In this document: positions 6,571-13,923 of the stretch, piece after piece | How positions within the stretch are numbered: position 1 is the first letter of the stretch | Layout: the number at the start of each line of letters is the position of its first letter | Assembly (NCBI GenBank): GCA_036376915.1 | Contig: DASUZK010000020.1 | Span: 1-16,731 of the forward strand | DNA from: VRUE01 sp036376915 | GTDB taxonomy: Bacteria; Actinomycetota; Thermoleophilia; Solirubrobacterales; 70-9 | Direction of reading: 5' to 3' | Length of the DNA stretch: 16,731 nt | Position numbers and translations under genes: made by a program | Notes under the pieces: model-generated | The model's database searches: none | The model's input: only the letters and a program-made list of their open reading frames with translations | What the model was told of the DNA's origin: nothing

Positions 6571-7613
6571 CAGACCGCGGTGCCCTCGGGCTCGGCGACA
6601 CCCGCGTGGGCCTCGATCCGCACCTTCGAGCGGGGGTCGAGCGCGTCTCGCAGGCCGTCGCCGAGGACGTTGACCGAGAGCACGGTGAGGAAGATCATCG
6701 TGCCGGGAAGGATCGTCAGCAGCGGCGTGCTGCTGATCAGGTCGAAGCCGTCGCCGACCATCGCGCCCCAGGAGGTGTCGGGCGGCTGCACGCCGACGCC
6801 GAGGAAGGAGAGGGCCGCCTCGAAGAGCATCGCGTTGGCGACGGCGAGGGTGAAGAAGACGATGATCGTCGAGGCCAGGTTGGGCAGCAGCTCGCCGAAC
6901 ATGACCCTCAGCGGCCCGGCTCCCTGGGCGACCGACGCCTCGACGAACTCCTTTTCGCGCAGGGCGAGCACCGTTCCGCGCAGCGGTCGCGCCGTGTAGG
7001 GGACGAGGACGCCGCCGATGATCAGGACGGTGATCCAGATCGAGCCGCTGGGGATCACCACGGGCCCGATCTTCAGCCCGCCCAGCGCCAGGGCGATGCC
7101 GAGCGCGATGCCCAGAAGGAGCACCGGGAAGGCCCAGATCACGTCCATCGTCCGCGAGATGACCGTGTCGACCCAGCCGCGGTAGTAGCCGGCGAGCAGG
7201 GCGAGGATCGTCGCCAGCACCGTCGCCAGAAGGGCCGAGGCGAAGCCGACGAAGAGGGAGGCCCGCCCGCCGTACATCAGCCGCACCATCTCGTCGCGGC
7301 CGAGGCGCCCGTCGGCGCCGAGGAAGAACTTGCCGCCGGCGCCGAGCCAGGCCGGGCCGATCGGCCGGCCTTCGACGTTGACGACTTCACGCCGCTCGCC
7401 GTCGACCTCGATCTTTTCCAGCGTGTGGGTCTGGTTGGGCCCGGTGTCGGCGACGTGGTTCGCCCAGAGCGGCGCCGCCAGCACGAAGACGACGATCAGG
7501 GCCAGCAGCCCACCGAAGGCCAGCGCCACCCGGTTCCGCCGCAGGCGCCGCAGCGCCAGGCGCCACGGGCCCGCGCCCGGGGAGCCGGGCGCGGGATTGG
7601 GCTCGGCAGCCAC
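6570..7613 (-). CDS. ABC transporter permease, DppC/OppC type
   Basis: A 347-residue permease. A cytoplasmic basic N-terminus (WRLALRRLRRNRVAL) precedes the first helix (about 32-48), as in DppC subunits. An unusually long non-membrane stretch (about 50-112, with WLGAGGKFFLGADGRLGRD) separates helices 1 and 2. The EAA loop reads EKEFVEASVAQGAGPLRVMFGELLPNL. The C-terminal GVGVQPPDTSWGAMVGDG and LGDGLRDALDPR are hallmark DppC segments. The start used is GTG 7613, 28 bp after the lipoprotein gene, but the ribosome site is unclear (AGAAAGA abuts the GTG). A strong hairpin covers codons 7-15, so a slightly later start is possible. Confidence 0.93.
   Translation of the reverse strand: MAAEPNPAPGSPGAGPWRLALRRLRRNRVALAFGGLLALIVVFVLAAPLWANHVADTGPNQTHTLEKIEVDGERREVVNVEGRPIGPAWLGAGGKFFLGADGRLGRDEMVRLMYGGRASLFVGFASALLATVLATILALLAGYYRGWVDTVISRTMDVIWAFPVLLLGIALGIALALGGLKIGPVVIPSGSIWITVLIIGGVLVPYTARPLRGTVLALREKEFVEASVAQGAGPLRVMFGELLPNLASTIIVFFTLAVANAMLFEAALSFLGVGVQPPDTSWGAMVGDGFDLISSTPLLTILPGTMIFLTVLSVNVLGDGLRDALDPRSKVRIEAHAGVAEPEGTAV
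7570..7595 (-). repeat. Hairpin in the first codons of the dppC-type gene
   Basis: CCCGCGCCCGG (7570-7580) and CCGGGCGCGGG (7585-7595) form a perfect 11-bp stem with a 4-nt loop. It covers roughly codons 7-15, just downstream of GTG 7613. Such a stable structure near a start codon can limit ribosome entry; its role here is inference. Confidence 0.45.
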
Positions 7614-7641
7614 TCTTTCTATTGTGAGCTTGCCGTCGGCG

Positions 7642-9270
7642 CTACTTGAGCTCGAAGCTCGTCAGGTCGTGCCCGAAGGTCGGGTTGAAGATCACCTCGT
7701 CGAGGTCGATCGAGCTGTCGACGAAGGTCGACACCGTGTTCGTCCCGTAAGGCGCCCACGGGGCCAGCTCCATGAATTCGCGGTCGAGCGTCGCGTATTC
7801 GGCTTCCTGGTCAGGGCCCAGCGGCTCTTCGGCGAGCTCGTTGATCTTCTCGTTCAGCTTCGGAACGTCGATGCGGGCGAAGTTGATGTTGTTGGTCGGC
7901 GTGATGCCTTCGCCGTTGAGCAGCGGTTCGAAGAACCCGTTCGGATTCGGGTAGTCGGCGAACCAGTTGATCCAGCCGGTGTCGAGGTCGGGCGTCGAGA
8001 CGTTGCCGATCGTGGGGACGTAGACGTCGGCGTTGACCGTTTTCAGCGTCGCGTCGAAACCGAGTTCCTTCAGCACGCTGTGGTAGTAGGCGCCCGCTTC
8101 GTCGTTGGGGCTTTCGTTGTTGGTCCAGACCGTGATCTCCATGTCCGAGGGATTGGCTTCCTCGAGCAGCTGCTTGGCTTTGGCCATGTCGTGGGGATAG
8201 AGGTTGAGCTCCTTGTAGCCGGGCATGCCCGCCGGCAGGATCTGATGGGTGGCGCCGAGCTGCCCGGCGTAGATGCGTTCCAGGGCGGTGCTGTCGATCG
8301 CGTAGTTGACCGCCTGGCGCACCTTGACGTCATCGAACGGGGCCCGGTTCGTGTCCATCCAGAAGTAGTAGAGGTTGAGCGGCCGCTCAACCCGGAACTG
8401 GGTTCCCTCGTATTTGTCCTTGATCGACGCGTAGAGGTCCGCCGGGGGCGGATTGACCATCCAGTTGGTCTCGTCCTGCTCGATTTCGTTGACCTGGGTC
8501 GAGTCGTTGCGGACGACCGTGATGTCGATCTTGTCGAAGTTCCCGGTGGGCAGGTCCGGCATCAGCTCCGCGTTCGTCTTCTCCCATTGCGGGTTGCGAG
8601 CGTAGCTCCAGCCTTGCCCCCGCTTGGGGTTGACGATCGTGTAGGGCCCGGTTGCCGGGGCGGGGTCCGTCGTGATGTCCTTGGCCGGCGTATCGCCCGG
8701 AACGAGGGCCGCGAACTGAATGCCCAGCACGTTGGTGAAGCTGCCGTTCGGCGCGGTCAGCTCGATCGTGATCTTGCCCGTCTTGTCATCCGCTTCGATG
8801 CCGGAGATGCCGCCTTCCTTGGTTTCGGCGAACTCTTCGGCGCCGACGATGCCGGTGTAGAAGCCCGAGCCCGGCGAGTTGAGCTCCAGCACCCTCTCGA
8901 TCGAGCTGGGAAAGTCGGAGGCCTTGACCGCTGAGCCGTCGGAGTACTTGAGCCCCTTGCGCAGCTGCAGCGTGTATGTCTTGCCGTCGTTGCTGATCTC
9001 GGGCAGGCTCTCAGCCAGGGCGGGGATGACTTTGCCGCCCTCCTCGCCGTTGGCGTGCGCGTAGGTGAGCAAGGGCAGGTAGGTGTTGTACATCGCCGTC
9101 CAGCCTTCCTGCGAATAGGAGACCGCGGGATCGAGAGAGTCGGGGAACGCGGCATAGCTGCCCGTCAGCGTCCCACCTTCCTTGGCGCTCGAGTCGCCGC
9201 ACGCGGCAAGGCCGAGGGCAGATCCCGCGGCAAGACTTAGGGTCAGCAAAACGAGACCTAGCTTTCTCAA
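7642..9270 (-). CDS. ABC transporter solute-binding lipoprotein, family 5 (peptide type)
   Basis: A 542-residue extracytoplasmic binding protein. A type II signal peptide ends in the lipobox LAAC (lipidated Cys24), so it is membrane-anchored outside the cell. Family-5 landmarks are GGTLTGSYAAFPDSLDPAVSY near the mature N-terminus, WTAMYNTYLPLLTY, YTLQLRKGLKYSDGSAVKASDF, RQAVNYAIDSTALERIYAGQ and NWFADYPNPNGFFEPL. It captures the solute and hands it to the two permeases encoded next. The start is TTG 9270, supported by GGAGG seven bases upstream. This TTG overlaps the TGA stop of the MFS gene (TTGA, 9267-9270), so translation is probably coupled. Dipeptides, oligopeptides, nickel or other solutes are all possible for this family. 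Confidence 0.95.
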   Translation of the reverse strand: MRKLGLVLLTLSLAAGSALGLAACGDSSAKEGGTLTGSYAAFPDSLDPAVSYSQEGWTAMYNTYLPLLTYAHANGEEGGKVIPALAESLPEISNDGKTYTLQLRKGLKYSDGSAVKASDFPSSIERVLELNSPGSGFYTGIVGAEEFAETKEGGISGIEADDKTGKITIELTAPNGSFTNVLGIQFAALVPGDTPAKDITTDPAPATGPYTIVNPKRGQGWSYARNPQWEKTNAELMPDLPTGNFDKIDITVVRNDSTQVNEIEQDETNWMVNPPPADLYASIKDKYEGTQFRVERPLNLYYFWMDTNRAPFDDVKVRQAVNYAIDSTALERIYAGQLGATHQILPAGMPGYKELNLYPHDMAKAKQLLEEANPSDMEITVWTNNESPNDEAGAYYHSVLKELGFDATLKTVNADVYVPTIGNVSTPDLDTGWINWFADYPNPNGFFEPLLNGEGITPTNNINFARIDVPKLNEKINELAEEPLGPDQEAEYATLDREFMELAPWAPYGTNTVSTFVDSSIDLDEVIFNPTFGHDLTSFELK

Positions 9271-10586
9271 CTCACAACCTCCGATTTAGACCGGGTAGGC
9301 AAGCGATTCCCTCCCACTGGAATCAGCTCCACCATAATCTCCGGATCGGCGCCAAGCCGATCCACGCCCCCTTTTTCCCCGCGTTCGGGCCAATTCCTAC
9401 CCAGGGTCGCGAAGGCCAGGCCGGCGATCGCCAGCACGCCGGCGCCGGCAACCAGGAAGGTCGCCCGCGGGCTGGCGCCGCTGGCGATCAGCCCGCCGAG
9501 CAGGTAGCCGACCCCGGGCATCGCGGCGCCGACCGACTCGAGCACGCTCATCACCCGCGCCTGCATGCTCTGGCTGGTCAGCTCCTGCACTCCGCTGACC
9601 GCGCTCACCCACTGCACCCCGTTGCCGGCTCCGCCGACGACCGAGGCGGCGCAAGCGAGCGCCAGCCCCGGCGCTGCCGCGATGCCCAGGTAGCCGACGC
9701 CGACGGTCGCCGTGCTGAAGAAGAGCAGCTGCGTTAGCGACGCCTTTCGCACGGCGACGAAGAAGAGGCTGCCGACCACCATTCCCACCCCCCAGCTGGC
9801 CAGCAGCAGGCCGTAGCCGGAGTCGCCGGAATCGAGCGTCTGCTTGGCGTAGATCACCTCGATCGGGATCACCGCCGCGAAGAAGACGAAGGCGGCGCCC
9901 TGGGCGACGAGGAGCCGCCTCAGCGTCGCCTGCTCGCGGATGTAGGCGATGCCGGCGCGAACGCGCTCGCGGACCTGGCCCGGGTCGGGCTCCGCCTGGG
10001 GAAGCGCCCCCGCGGTGAAGAGGATCCAGGCGATCGCGTAGAAGGAGGCAGCGTCGAGCAGCAGGGCCGCCTGCACGCCGAAGCCGGCGACGATCAGGCC
10101 GGCGAGCCCGGGGCCGAGCGCGGCGCCGCCGGTGAAGGCGACGTTGAGGATGGCGTTGCCGGCCCGCAGCTCGCCGGCCGGCTCCAGCAGGGCCGCGACG
10201 ACGGCCCGCGTCAGCGCCCGCCCGGCGAGGGCCAGCGTCCCGTCGATGGCGGCCAGGACGATCACTCCGGCGAGGGCGAAGTCCTTGCCGGCGAGGAGCG
10301 CCAGGGCGCCGAAGGCGGCCGCCTCCCCGCAATAGATGACCGGCAGGGCGAAGCGCGGCGGCGGCTGCTCGACCCGCGCGACCAGGACGGGCGCGATCAA
10401 GGCGGGGAGGAAGCGGGTGCCGATGAAGAGGGCCGCCGTCGCCATCGCGCTTCCCGTGCGGTCGTAGACCAGGACCGAGAGGGCCACGATGCCCATCCAG
10501 TCGCCCAGCTCGTTGACCGCGTAGCTCACTGCCAAGCGCCGAAATTGCGGCCTTTTCAGGGGGTCGGCTAGGGGTGAATTACGCAT
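9267..10586 (-). CDS. MFS transporter, EntS-like exporter family
   Basis: A 439-residue polytopic membrane protein with about 12 hydrophobic segments. The N-terminal PQFRRLAVSYAVNELGDWMGIVALSVLVYDRTGS is characteristic of the EntS/macrolide-efflux-like MFS group. RALTRAVVAALL lies after the fourth-fifth helices, and VGGAGNGVQWVSAVSGVQELTSQSMQARVMSV in the second half is also typical. Such proteins export siderophores, drugs or peptides by proton antiport. I prefer ATG 10586 (MRNSPLADPLKR); an in-frame GTG at 10598 adds four residues, and neither has a clear ribosome site. It is the first gene of the ABC operon and overlaps the binding-protein start by four bases. Direct repeats 27 and 47 bp upstream may be an operator. 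Confidence 0.9.
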   Translation of the reverse strand: MRNSPLADPLKRPQFRRLAVSYAVNELGDWMGIVALSVLVYDRTGSAMATAALFIGTRFLPALIAPVLVARVEQPPPRFALPVIYCGEAAAFGALALLAGKDFALAGVIVLAAIDGTLALAGRALTRAVVAALLEPAGELRAGNAILNVAFTGGAALGPGLAGLIVAGFGVQAALLLDAASFYAIAWILFTAGALPQAEPDPGQVRERVRAGIAYIREQATLRRLLVAQGAAFVFFAAVIPIEVIYAKQTLDSGDSGYGLLLASWGVGMVVGSLFFVAVRKASLTQLLFFSTATVGVGYLGIAAAPGLALACAASVVGGAGNGVQWVSAVSGVQELTSQSMQARVMSVLESVGAAMPGVGYLLGGLIASGASPRATFLVAGAGVLAIAGLAFATLGRNWPERGEKGGVDRLGADPEIMVELIPVGGNRLPTRSKSEVVS

Positions 10587-10612
10587 TGCTGGACGCACGA
10601 ACTACTGCATTT

Positions 10613-10641
10613 ATGCACAAGATTTCCTGCAGATGCACAAG
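10613..10641. promoter_or_regulatory. Tandem direct repeats upstream of the MFS-ABC operon (possible operator)
   Basis: ATGCACAAG occurs at 10613-10621 and again at 10633-10641, exactly 20 bp apart (two helical turns); each is followed by one base and TTTC. The first copy is also part of the palindrome TGCATTTATGCA (10607-10618). A related TTGTGCA occurs inverted at 10830-10836. The position, just upstream of the MFS start, suits regulator binding; the regulator is unknown. Confidence 0.4.
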
Positions 10642-10670
10642 TTTCGGCGAACCTGTGCTACAAAGCTGAC

Positions 10671-10827
10671 AAGCAATTGACGAGTTTCAGATCGCGATGC
10701 GCAATCTGAGGGCTTCAACGATCGAAAGGGCATAGGAACATGGGCTTCCGTAACTAAGTTTCTTCAAGCGAGCATTTACCGCTCGCCCAGTCTTCAAAGG
10801 GCGTCCCGTTCGCGGGGCGCCCTTTTT
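10671..10827 (+). ncRNA. Candidate structured small RNA or leader, unassigned
   Basis: No convincing gene lies here, yet the stretch ends in a very strong plus-strand terminator, so something is transcribed into it. A possible extended -10, TG-C-TACAAA (10659-10664), would start RNA near 10671. Three successive hairpins can be drawn: TCAGAT/ATCTGA around 10687-10709; GCGAGC/GCTCGC around 10768-10786 with a 7-nt loop; and the terminator. The only ORFs are trivially short: a 12-codon ORF from ATG 10697 (MRNLRASTIERA) and a 5-codon ORF further on. I compared it by eye with cyclic-di-GMP, cobalamin, TPP and SRP motifs and found no match. It may be a free small RNA, or an attenuated leader of the HD-GYP gene. 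Confidence 0.35.
10796..10827 (+). terminator. Intrinsic terminator with UUCG tetraloop
   Basis: A 13-bp stem with one T-G wobble (AAAGGGCG-T-CCCG paired to CGGG-G-CGCCCTTT), loop TTCG (10809-10812), followed by T-rich sequence (10823-10827). This is a textbook Rho-independent terminator and is better formed in the plus direction. Confidence 0.85.
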
Positions 10828-10935
10828 GGTTGTGCACATCGTTCGGGGCCTCTCGGCTCGAACCTCCAGCTGGCTTCGTCCGTTCTCGTGCCGAATCGCC
10901 GCCGCGACCGGTCTCTTGCAGGTGGTCCAGCCGGC

Positions 10936-10964
10936 TTGCCGGCCCGGGCCCCTGCCGCTACCTT
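10936..10964 (+). promoter_or_regulatory. Candidate sigma70-type promoter for HD-GYP gene
   Basis: TTGCCG (10936-10941) and TACCTT (10959-10964) are separated by exactly 17 bp. A start near 10971 would leave a leader of about 120 nt before ATG 11089 (about 60 nt before ATG 11032). Both boxes deviate from consensus, so support is moderate. Between the terminator and this promoter (10828-10935) I see no gene. Confidence 0.4.
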
Positions 10965-11088
10965 CAATCGGACGCAATCCCCGCCTGCGGCAGGCTCGAG
11001 ACGATCTGGCAGAGGGAATGGGCGACCGCCCATGAATCCTCCAGCCAGGGTCGCGGACGAGTTGTCGCATCCCCGTACGAAGAGGCCG

Positions 11089-12492
11089 ATGGCTGAAGAT
11101 CGCCCCACTCGCGCAGCACTCGCAGGCATGAGCGCAGCCCTGGCGGCGACGGCTGCCTTCGCCGTCTGGTGGGCGCCGGAATGCAACTGGAACCTGCCGC
11201 TCTTCGCCGTCCTGCTCACCTTCTCGGTGTTCAGCGACCTGACCGCCGTCTCGACCGAATCGAAGGTCAAGGTCTCGGGCAGCTTCCTCGCCCTGGTCGT
11301 GGCGATGGTCTTCCTCGGAGGCACCCCGGCCGCCCTGATCGGCATTGCCACGATCGGGGTCGGCTGGCTGCGCTGGCACGACGAGGGCCACTACCTGCTC
11401 AACAACCTCCTCACCTACGCGCTCTTCCCCCTCATCGGCGGGATCGCCTTCGACGCCGCCACCGAGGCCGCCGGCCTCACCCAGGACGACGCCTACTTCT
11501 ACCTGCTCGTCTTCGCGCTCTTCCAATTCTCTCTCGCGATCAACTTCGTCCTCGTCGCCGGCTACCGCGCGTACGTGGAGCGGACGCGGTTCTCGGGCCA
11601 GCTGCGCGTCCTGCCCCCGGTCCTCCCCTCCGAGTTCGCGAGCGCAATGCTGGCCGTCGCCGTCGCCTTCATATACCACGTGATCGGGATCTCGGCGATC
11701 GCCCTCTTCGGCGTCGTCCTGATCACCTTCCAGTACCTGCTCGGCCAGCTGCTGCTCTCCCAGCAGCGCGCCCTGGAGCTGGAGCGGCGCAGCAAGCAGC
11801 TCGCCAGCTTCCAGGTCGGGATGTTGAGCGCGATGCTGCGCACGCTCGACCTGCGGGACCAGATGACCGCCCGGCACTCGGCCGCCGTGGCGCGCTACTC
11901 GCGGGCGATCGCCCAGCGCGCCGGCTTCTCGCGCCAGGAGGAGGAGCTCGTCCACATCGCGGCGCTGCTGCACGACATCGGCAAGTTCATCCTCCCCGAC
12001 CGCATCCTCAAGGCGAACGTGCCGCTCACCGACGAGGACTGGATGCTGATCCGCCGCCATCCCCAGCAGGGAGCCCGCGTCGTCTCTTCGCTCGACGGCT
12101 ACGGGCCGGTGGCGGAGATCATCCTCGCCCACCACGAGCGGATCGACGGCAAAGGCTATCCGCGCGGCCTGGCCGGGGACGACATTCCCGAGCTGGCCCG
12201 GATCATCTCGGTCGCCGACACCTACGACGTGATGACGGCGCGCGACTCATACAGGACGCCGATGTCCAGCCATGACGCGATATTGGAGCTGCGCAGGGTC
12301 GCCGGCAAACAGCTCGACGCCCGCTTCGTCGAGGTCTTCGTCGAGCTGCTCGAGGGCAAAGACGTCTCCTTCCAGCACGGCGAGGCGGCCGACTTCGAGA
12401 AGGAGCTGGCTCTGGAAGCGCGGATCGAAGAGACCGCCAGCCCACTCGGCAACGGCACCCGCTTCCAGCCCTCCACCACCACCGTCGCCTAA
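11089..12492 (+). CDS. Membrane-bound HD-GYP domain protein (cyclic-di-GMP phosphodiesterase family)
   Basis: A 467-residue protein. Residues 1-225 hold about seven hydrophobic segments (starting AALAGMSAALAATAAFAVWWA) and probably form a membrane sensor. A short charged linker (ALELERRSKQLASF) leads to an HD-GYP domain (about 245-420). Metal and catalytic residues are visible: His263, His295-Asp296 in LLHDIGK, His324 in RRHP, HHERIDGKGYP (348-358) carrying the GYP signature, and Asp377 in SVADTYD. The family hydrolyses cyclic di-GMP to pGpG or GMP, so it would lower this second messenger in response to a membrane signal. No GGDEF or receiver domain is present. I chose ATG 11089 (GAGG three bases before it); ATG 11032 in the same frame would add 19 residues. 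A hairpin starts 15 bp after the stop. Confidence 0.9.
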   Translation: MAEDRPTRAALAGMSAALAATAAFAVWWAPECNWNLPLFAVLLTFSVFSDLTAVSTESKVKVSGSFLALVVAMVFLGGTPAALIGIATIGVGWLRWHDEGHYLLNNLLTYALFPLIGGIAFDAATEAAGLTQDDAYFYLLVFALFQFSLAINFVLVAGYRAYVERTRFSGQLRVLPPVLPSEFASAMLAVAVAFIYHVIGISAIALFGVVLITFQYLLGQLLLSQQRALELERRSKQLASFQVGMLSAMLRTLDLRDQMTARHSAAVARYSRAIAQRAGFSRQEEELVHIAALLHDIGKFILPDRILKANVPLTDEDWMLIRRHPQQGARVVSSLDGYGPVAEIILAHHERIDGKGYPRGLAGDDIPELARIISVADTYDVMTARDSYRTPMSSHDAILELRRVAGKQLDARFVEVFVELLEGKDVSFQHGEAADFEKELALEARIEETASPLGNGTRFQPSTTTVA

Positions 12493-12506
12493 CCACCACC
12501 CAACTG

Positions 12507-12562
12507 CCCGCCGACGGGCCGAAAACCCCCTTTATATGGAGGGAAATCGGCCCGTCGGCGGG
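12507..12562 (+). terminator. Stop-proximal hairpin after HD-GYP gene
   Basis: CCCGCCGACGGGCCGA (12507-12522) and TCGGCCCGTCGGCGGG (12547-12562) are perfect 16-bp inverted repeats with a 24-nt loop, beginning 15 bp after the HD-GYP stop. There is no T-run. It likely separates this gene from the alcohol dehydrogenase promoter that follows. Confidence 0.55.
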
Positions 12563-12567
12563 GGCGA

Positions 12568-12581
12568 TACGGTTCGGGCGC
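12568..12581 (+). promoter_or_regulatory. Candidate -10 box for a leaderless alcohol dehydrogenase transcript
   Basis: TACGGT (12568-12573) ends eight bases before ATG 12582. There is no ribosome site between box and start, as expected for a leaderless mRNA. A -35 would fall inside the upstream hairpin arm and is not convincing. Confidence 0.35.
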
Positions 12582-13616
12582 ATGCGCGCCGTCACTTTTC
12601 AGGCTCCCGGGGAGGTTCGGGTTGAGGAGAAGCCCGCTCCCGAGCTGGGGGCTGCCGACGATGCGCTGATCCAGGTCGAGGCGAGCGGCATCTGCGGCTC
12701 CGACCTCCACATCTTCCACGGCCAGGTCCCGGTCGAGCCGGGGTTCACGATCGGGCACGAGTTCGTCGGCACGGTCCTCGCCGCCGGCCCCGACGTCGAG
12801 CGGGTCGCGGTCGGCGACCGCGTGCTCGGCTGCTTCCACACCGCCTGCGCGACCTGCGCCACCTGCCTGCGCGGCGACTACCACCGCTGCGAGCGCGGCC
12901 GGATCTTCGGCCACGGCGCCAACCTCGGCGACCTCCAGGGCGCCCAGGCCGACCAGCTCCTGGTCCCGCGCGCCAACGTCACCCTGCGGCGGGTGCCGGA
13001 GGGGATGGGCGACGACGTCGCCCTCTTCGCCGGCGACGTGATGGGGACCGGCTACCACGCCGTTGCTCACGCCGGGATGCGCTCGGGCGACACGGTGGCC
13101 GTGCTGGGCCTGGGGCCGGTTGGGCTGTGCGCCGTGCAGGCGGCGCTCGCGGGCGGGGCGACCGAGGTCTTCGCGATCGACTCCGTCGAGCAGCGGCTGG
13201 CGATGGCGGCCGATTTCGGCGCGACGCCGGTCCACCTGACTGAGGAGGAGCCCAAGCGCGTGGTGCGAGCGGCGACCGAGAAGCGCGGGGTGGACGTCGT
13301 CGTCGACGCGGTCGGCGCCGCGGCGCCGCTGGCGATGGCGGTCAGCCTCTGCCGCGACGCCGGCACCGTCTCGGGGATCGGCGCCTACGCCGGCAAGGGC
13401 GAGGTCCCGCTCGGCCTCGCCTGGCTCAAGGGTCTGACGCTGCGTCTCGGCCTCGCCAACGTGATCGCTCACGTCGACCGCGTGCTGGCGCTGATCGAGG
13501 CTGGCAAGCTCGACCCCTCGCCGCTGGTCACCCACCACATGAAGCTGGACCAGGCCGCCGAGGCTTATGCGCTCTACGACCAGCGCGAGGCGCTGAAGAT
13601 CGTGCTCACGCCGTAG
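12582..13616 (+). CDS. Zinc-dependent alcohol dehydrogenase, medium-chain (MDR) family
   Basis: A 344-residue zinc MDR dehydrogenase. Catalytic zinc ligands are Cys38 (GICGSD) and His59-Glu60 (GHEFVG), with Asp152 (GDVMGTGYHA) at the position of the third ligand. Structural zinc cysteines are 89, 92, 95 and 103 (C-x2-C-x2-C-x7-C). The Rossmann motif is GLGPVG (176-181), and the acidic residue after it (AIDSVEQR) favours NAD over NADP. It would oxidise an alcohol or polyol, or reduce the aldehyde, in the cytoplasm; the substrate is unknown. Within the family it looks most like the alcohol/threonine-dehydrogenase-like group. It starts a tight plus-strand run, with 19 bp to the dehydratase gene. 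Confidence 0.93.
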   Translation: MRAVTFQAPGEVRVEEKPAPELGAADDALIQVEASGICGSDLHIFHGQVPVEPGFTIGHEFVGTVLAAGPDVERVAVGDRVLGCFHTACATCATCLRGDYHRCERGRIFGHGANLGDLQGAQADQLLVPRANVTLRRVPEGMGDDVALFAGDVMGTGYHAVAHAGMRSGDTVAVLGLGPVGLCAVQAALAGGATEVFAIDSVEQRLAMAADFGATPVHLTEEEPKRVVRAATEKRGVDVVVDAVGAAAPLAMAVSLCRDAGTVSGIGAYAGKGEVPLGLAWLKGLTLRLGLANVIAHVDRVLALIEAGKLDPSPLVTHHMKLDQAAEAYALYDQREALKIVLTP

Positions 13617-13622
13617 TCGGCT

Positions 13623-13635
13623 TAGCATTAGGGGC
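13623..13635 (+). promoter_or_regulatory. Candidate internal promoter before carbinolamine dehydratase gene
   Basis: TAGCAT (13623-13628) ends seven bases before ATG 13636, again at leaderless distance. AGGGG immediately before the ATG is too close for a normal ribosome site. It could let the downstream genes be made independently of the dehydrogenase. Confidence 0.35.
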
Positions 13636-13923
13636 ATGGCACTTCTGGACGATGCCGAGATCGAGGAGAAGCTCGCCGACTTGGAGGGCTGGGAGCGCTC
13701 CGGCGAGGCGATCGCCAAGACCTTCGGCTGCGGCGACTTCGTCGGCTCGGTGCGGTTCGTCGAGAGCCTGGTCGAGCCGGCCGAGGGGATGAACCACCAT
13801 CCCGATCTGAAGATCTCCTGGGACGAGGTGACCGTGACGATCTCGACCCACTCAGAGGGCGGCCTCACCGCGGCCGACTTCGAGCTGGCCGGGAAGGTCG
13901 ATGCCCAATCGCCGACGAGCTGA
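13636..13923 (+). CDS. Pterin-4a-carbinolamine dehydratase (PCD/DCoH)
   Basis: A 95-residue protein of the usual family length. The signature GMNHHPDLKISWDEVTVTI (His54-His55-Pro56, Trp62) and the C-terminal GGLTAADFELAGKVD match pterin carbinolamine dehydratases. The enzyme dehydrates 4a-hydroxytetrahydrobiopterin during recycling of the aromatic amino acid hydroxylase cofactor. No hydroxylase gene lies in this window, and bacterial members often serve molybdopterin or other pterin roles instead. Its TGA overlaps the likely CTG start of the next gene (CTGA, 13920-13923), so the two are probably translated together. Confidence 0.92.
   Translation: MALLDDAEIEEKLADLEGWERSGEAIAKTFGCGDFVGSVRFVESLVEPAEGMNHHPDLKISWDEVTVTISTHSEGGLTAADFELAGKVDAQSPTS

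Noticed and set aside
10671..10827. Cyclic-di-GMP riboswitch upstream of the HD-GYP gene
   Set aside because: The conserved GCAAAGCC and tetraloop-receptor segments of the class I fold are not visible, and the terminator lies well before the gene.
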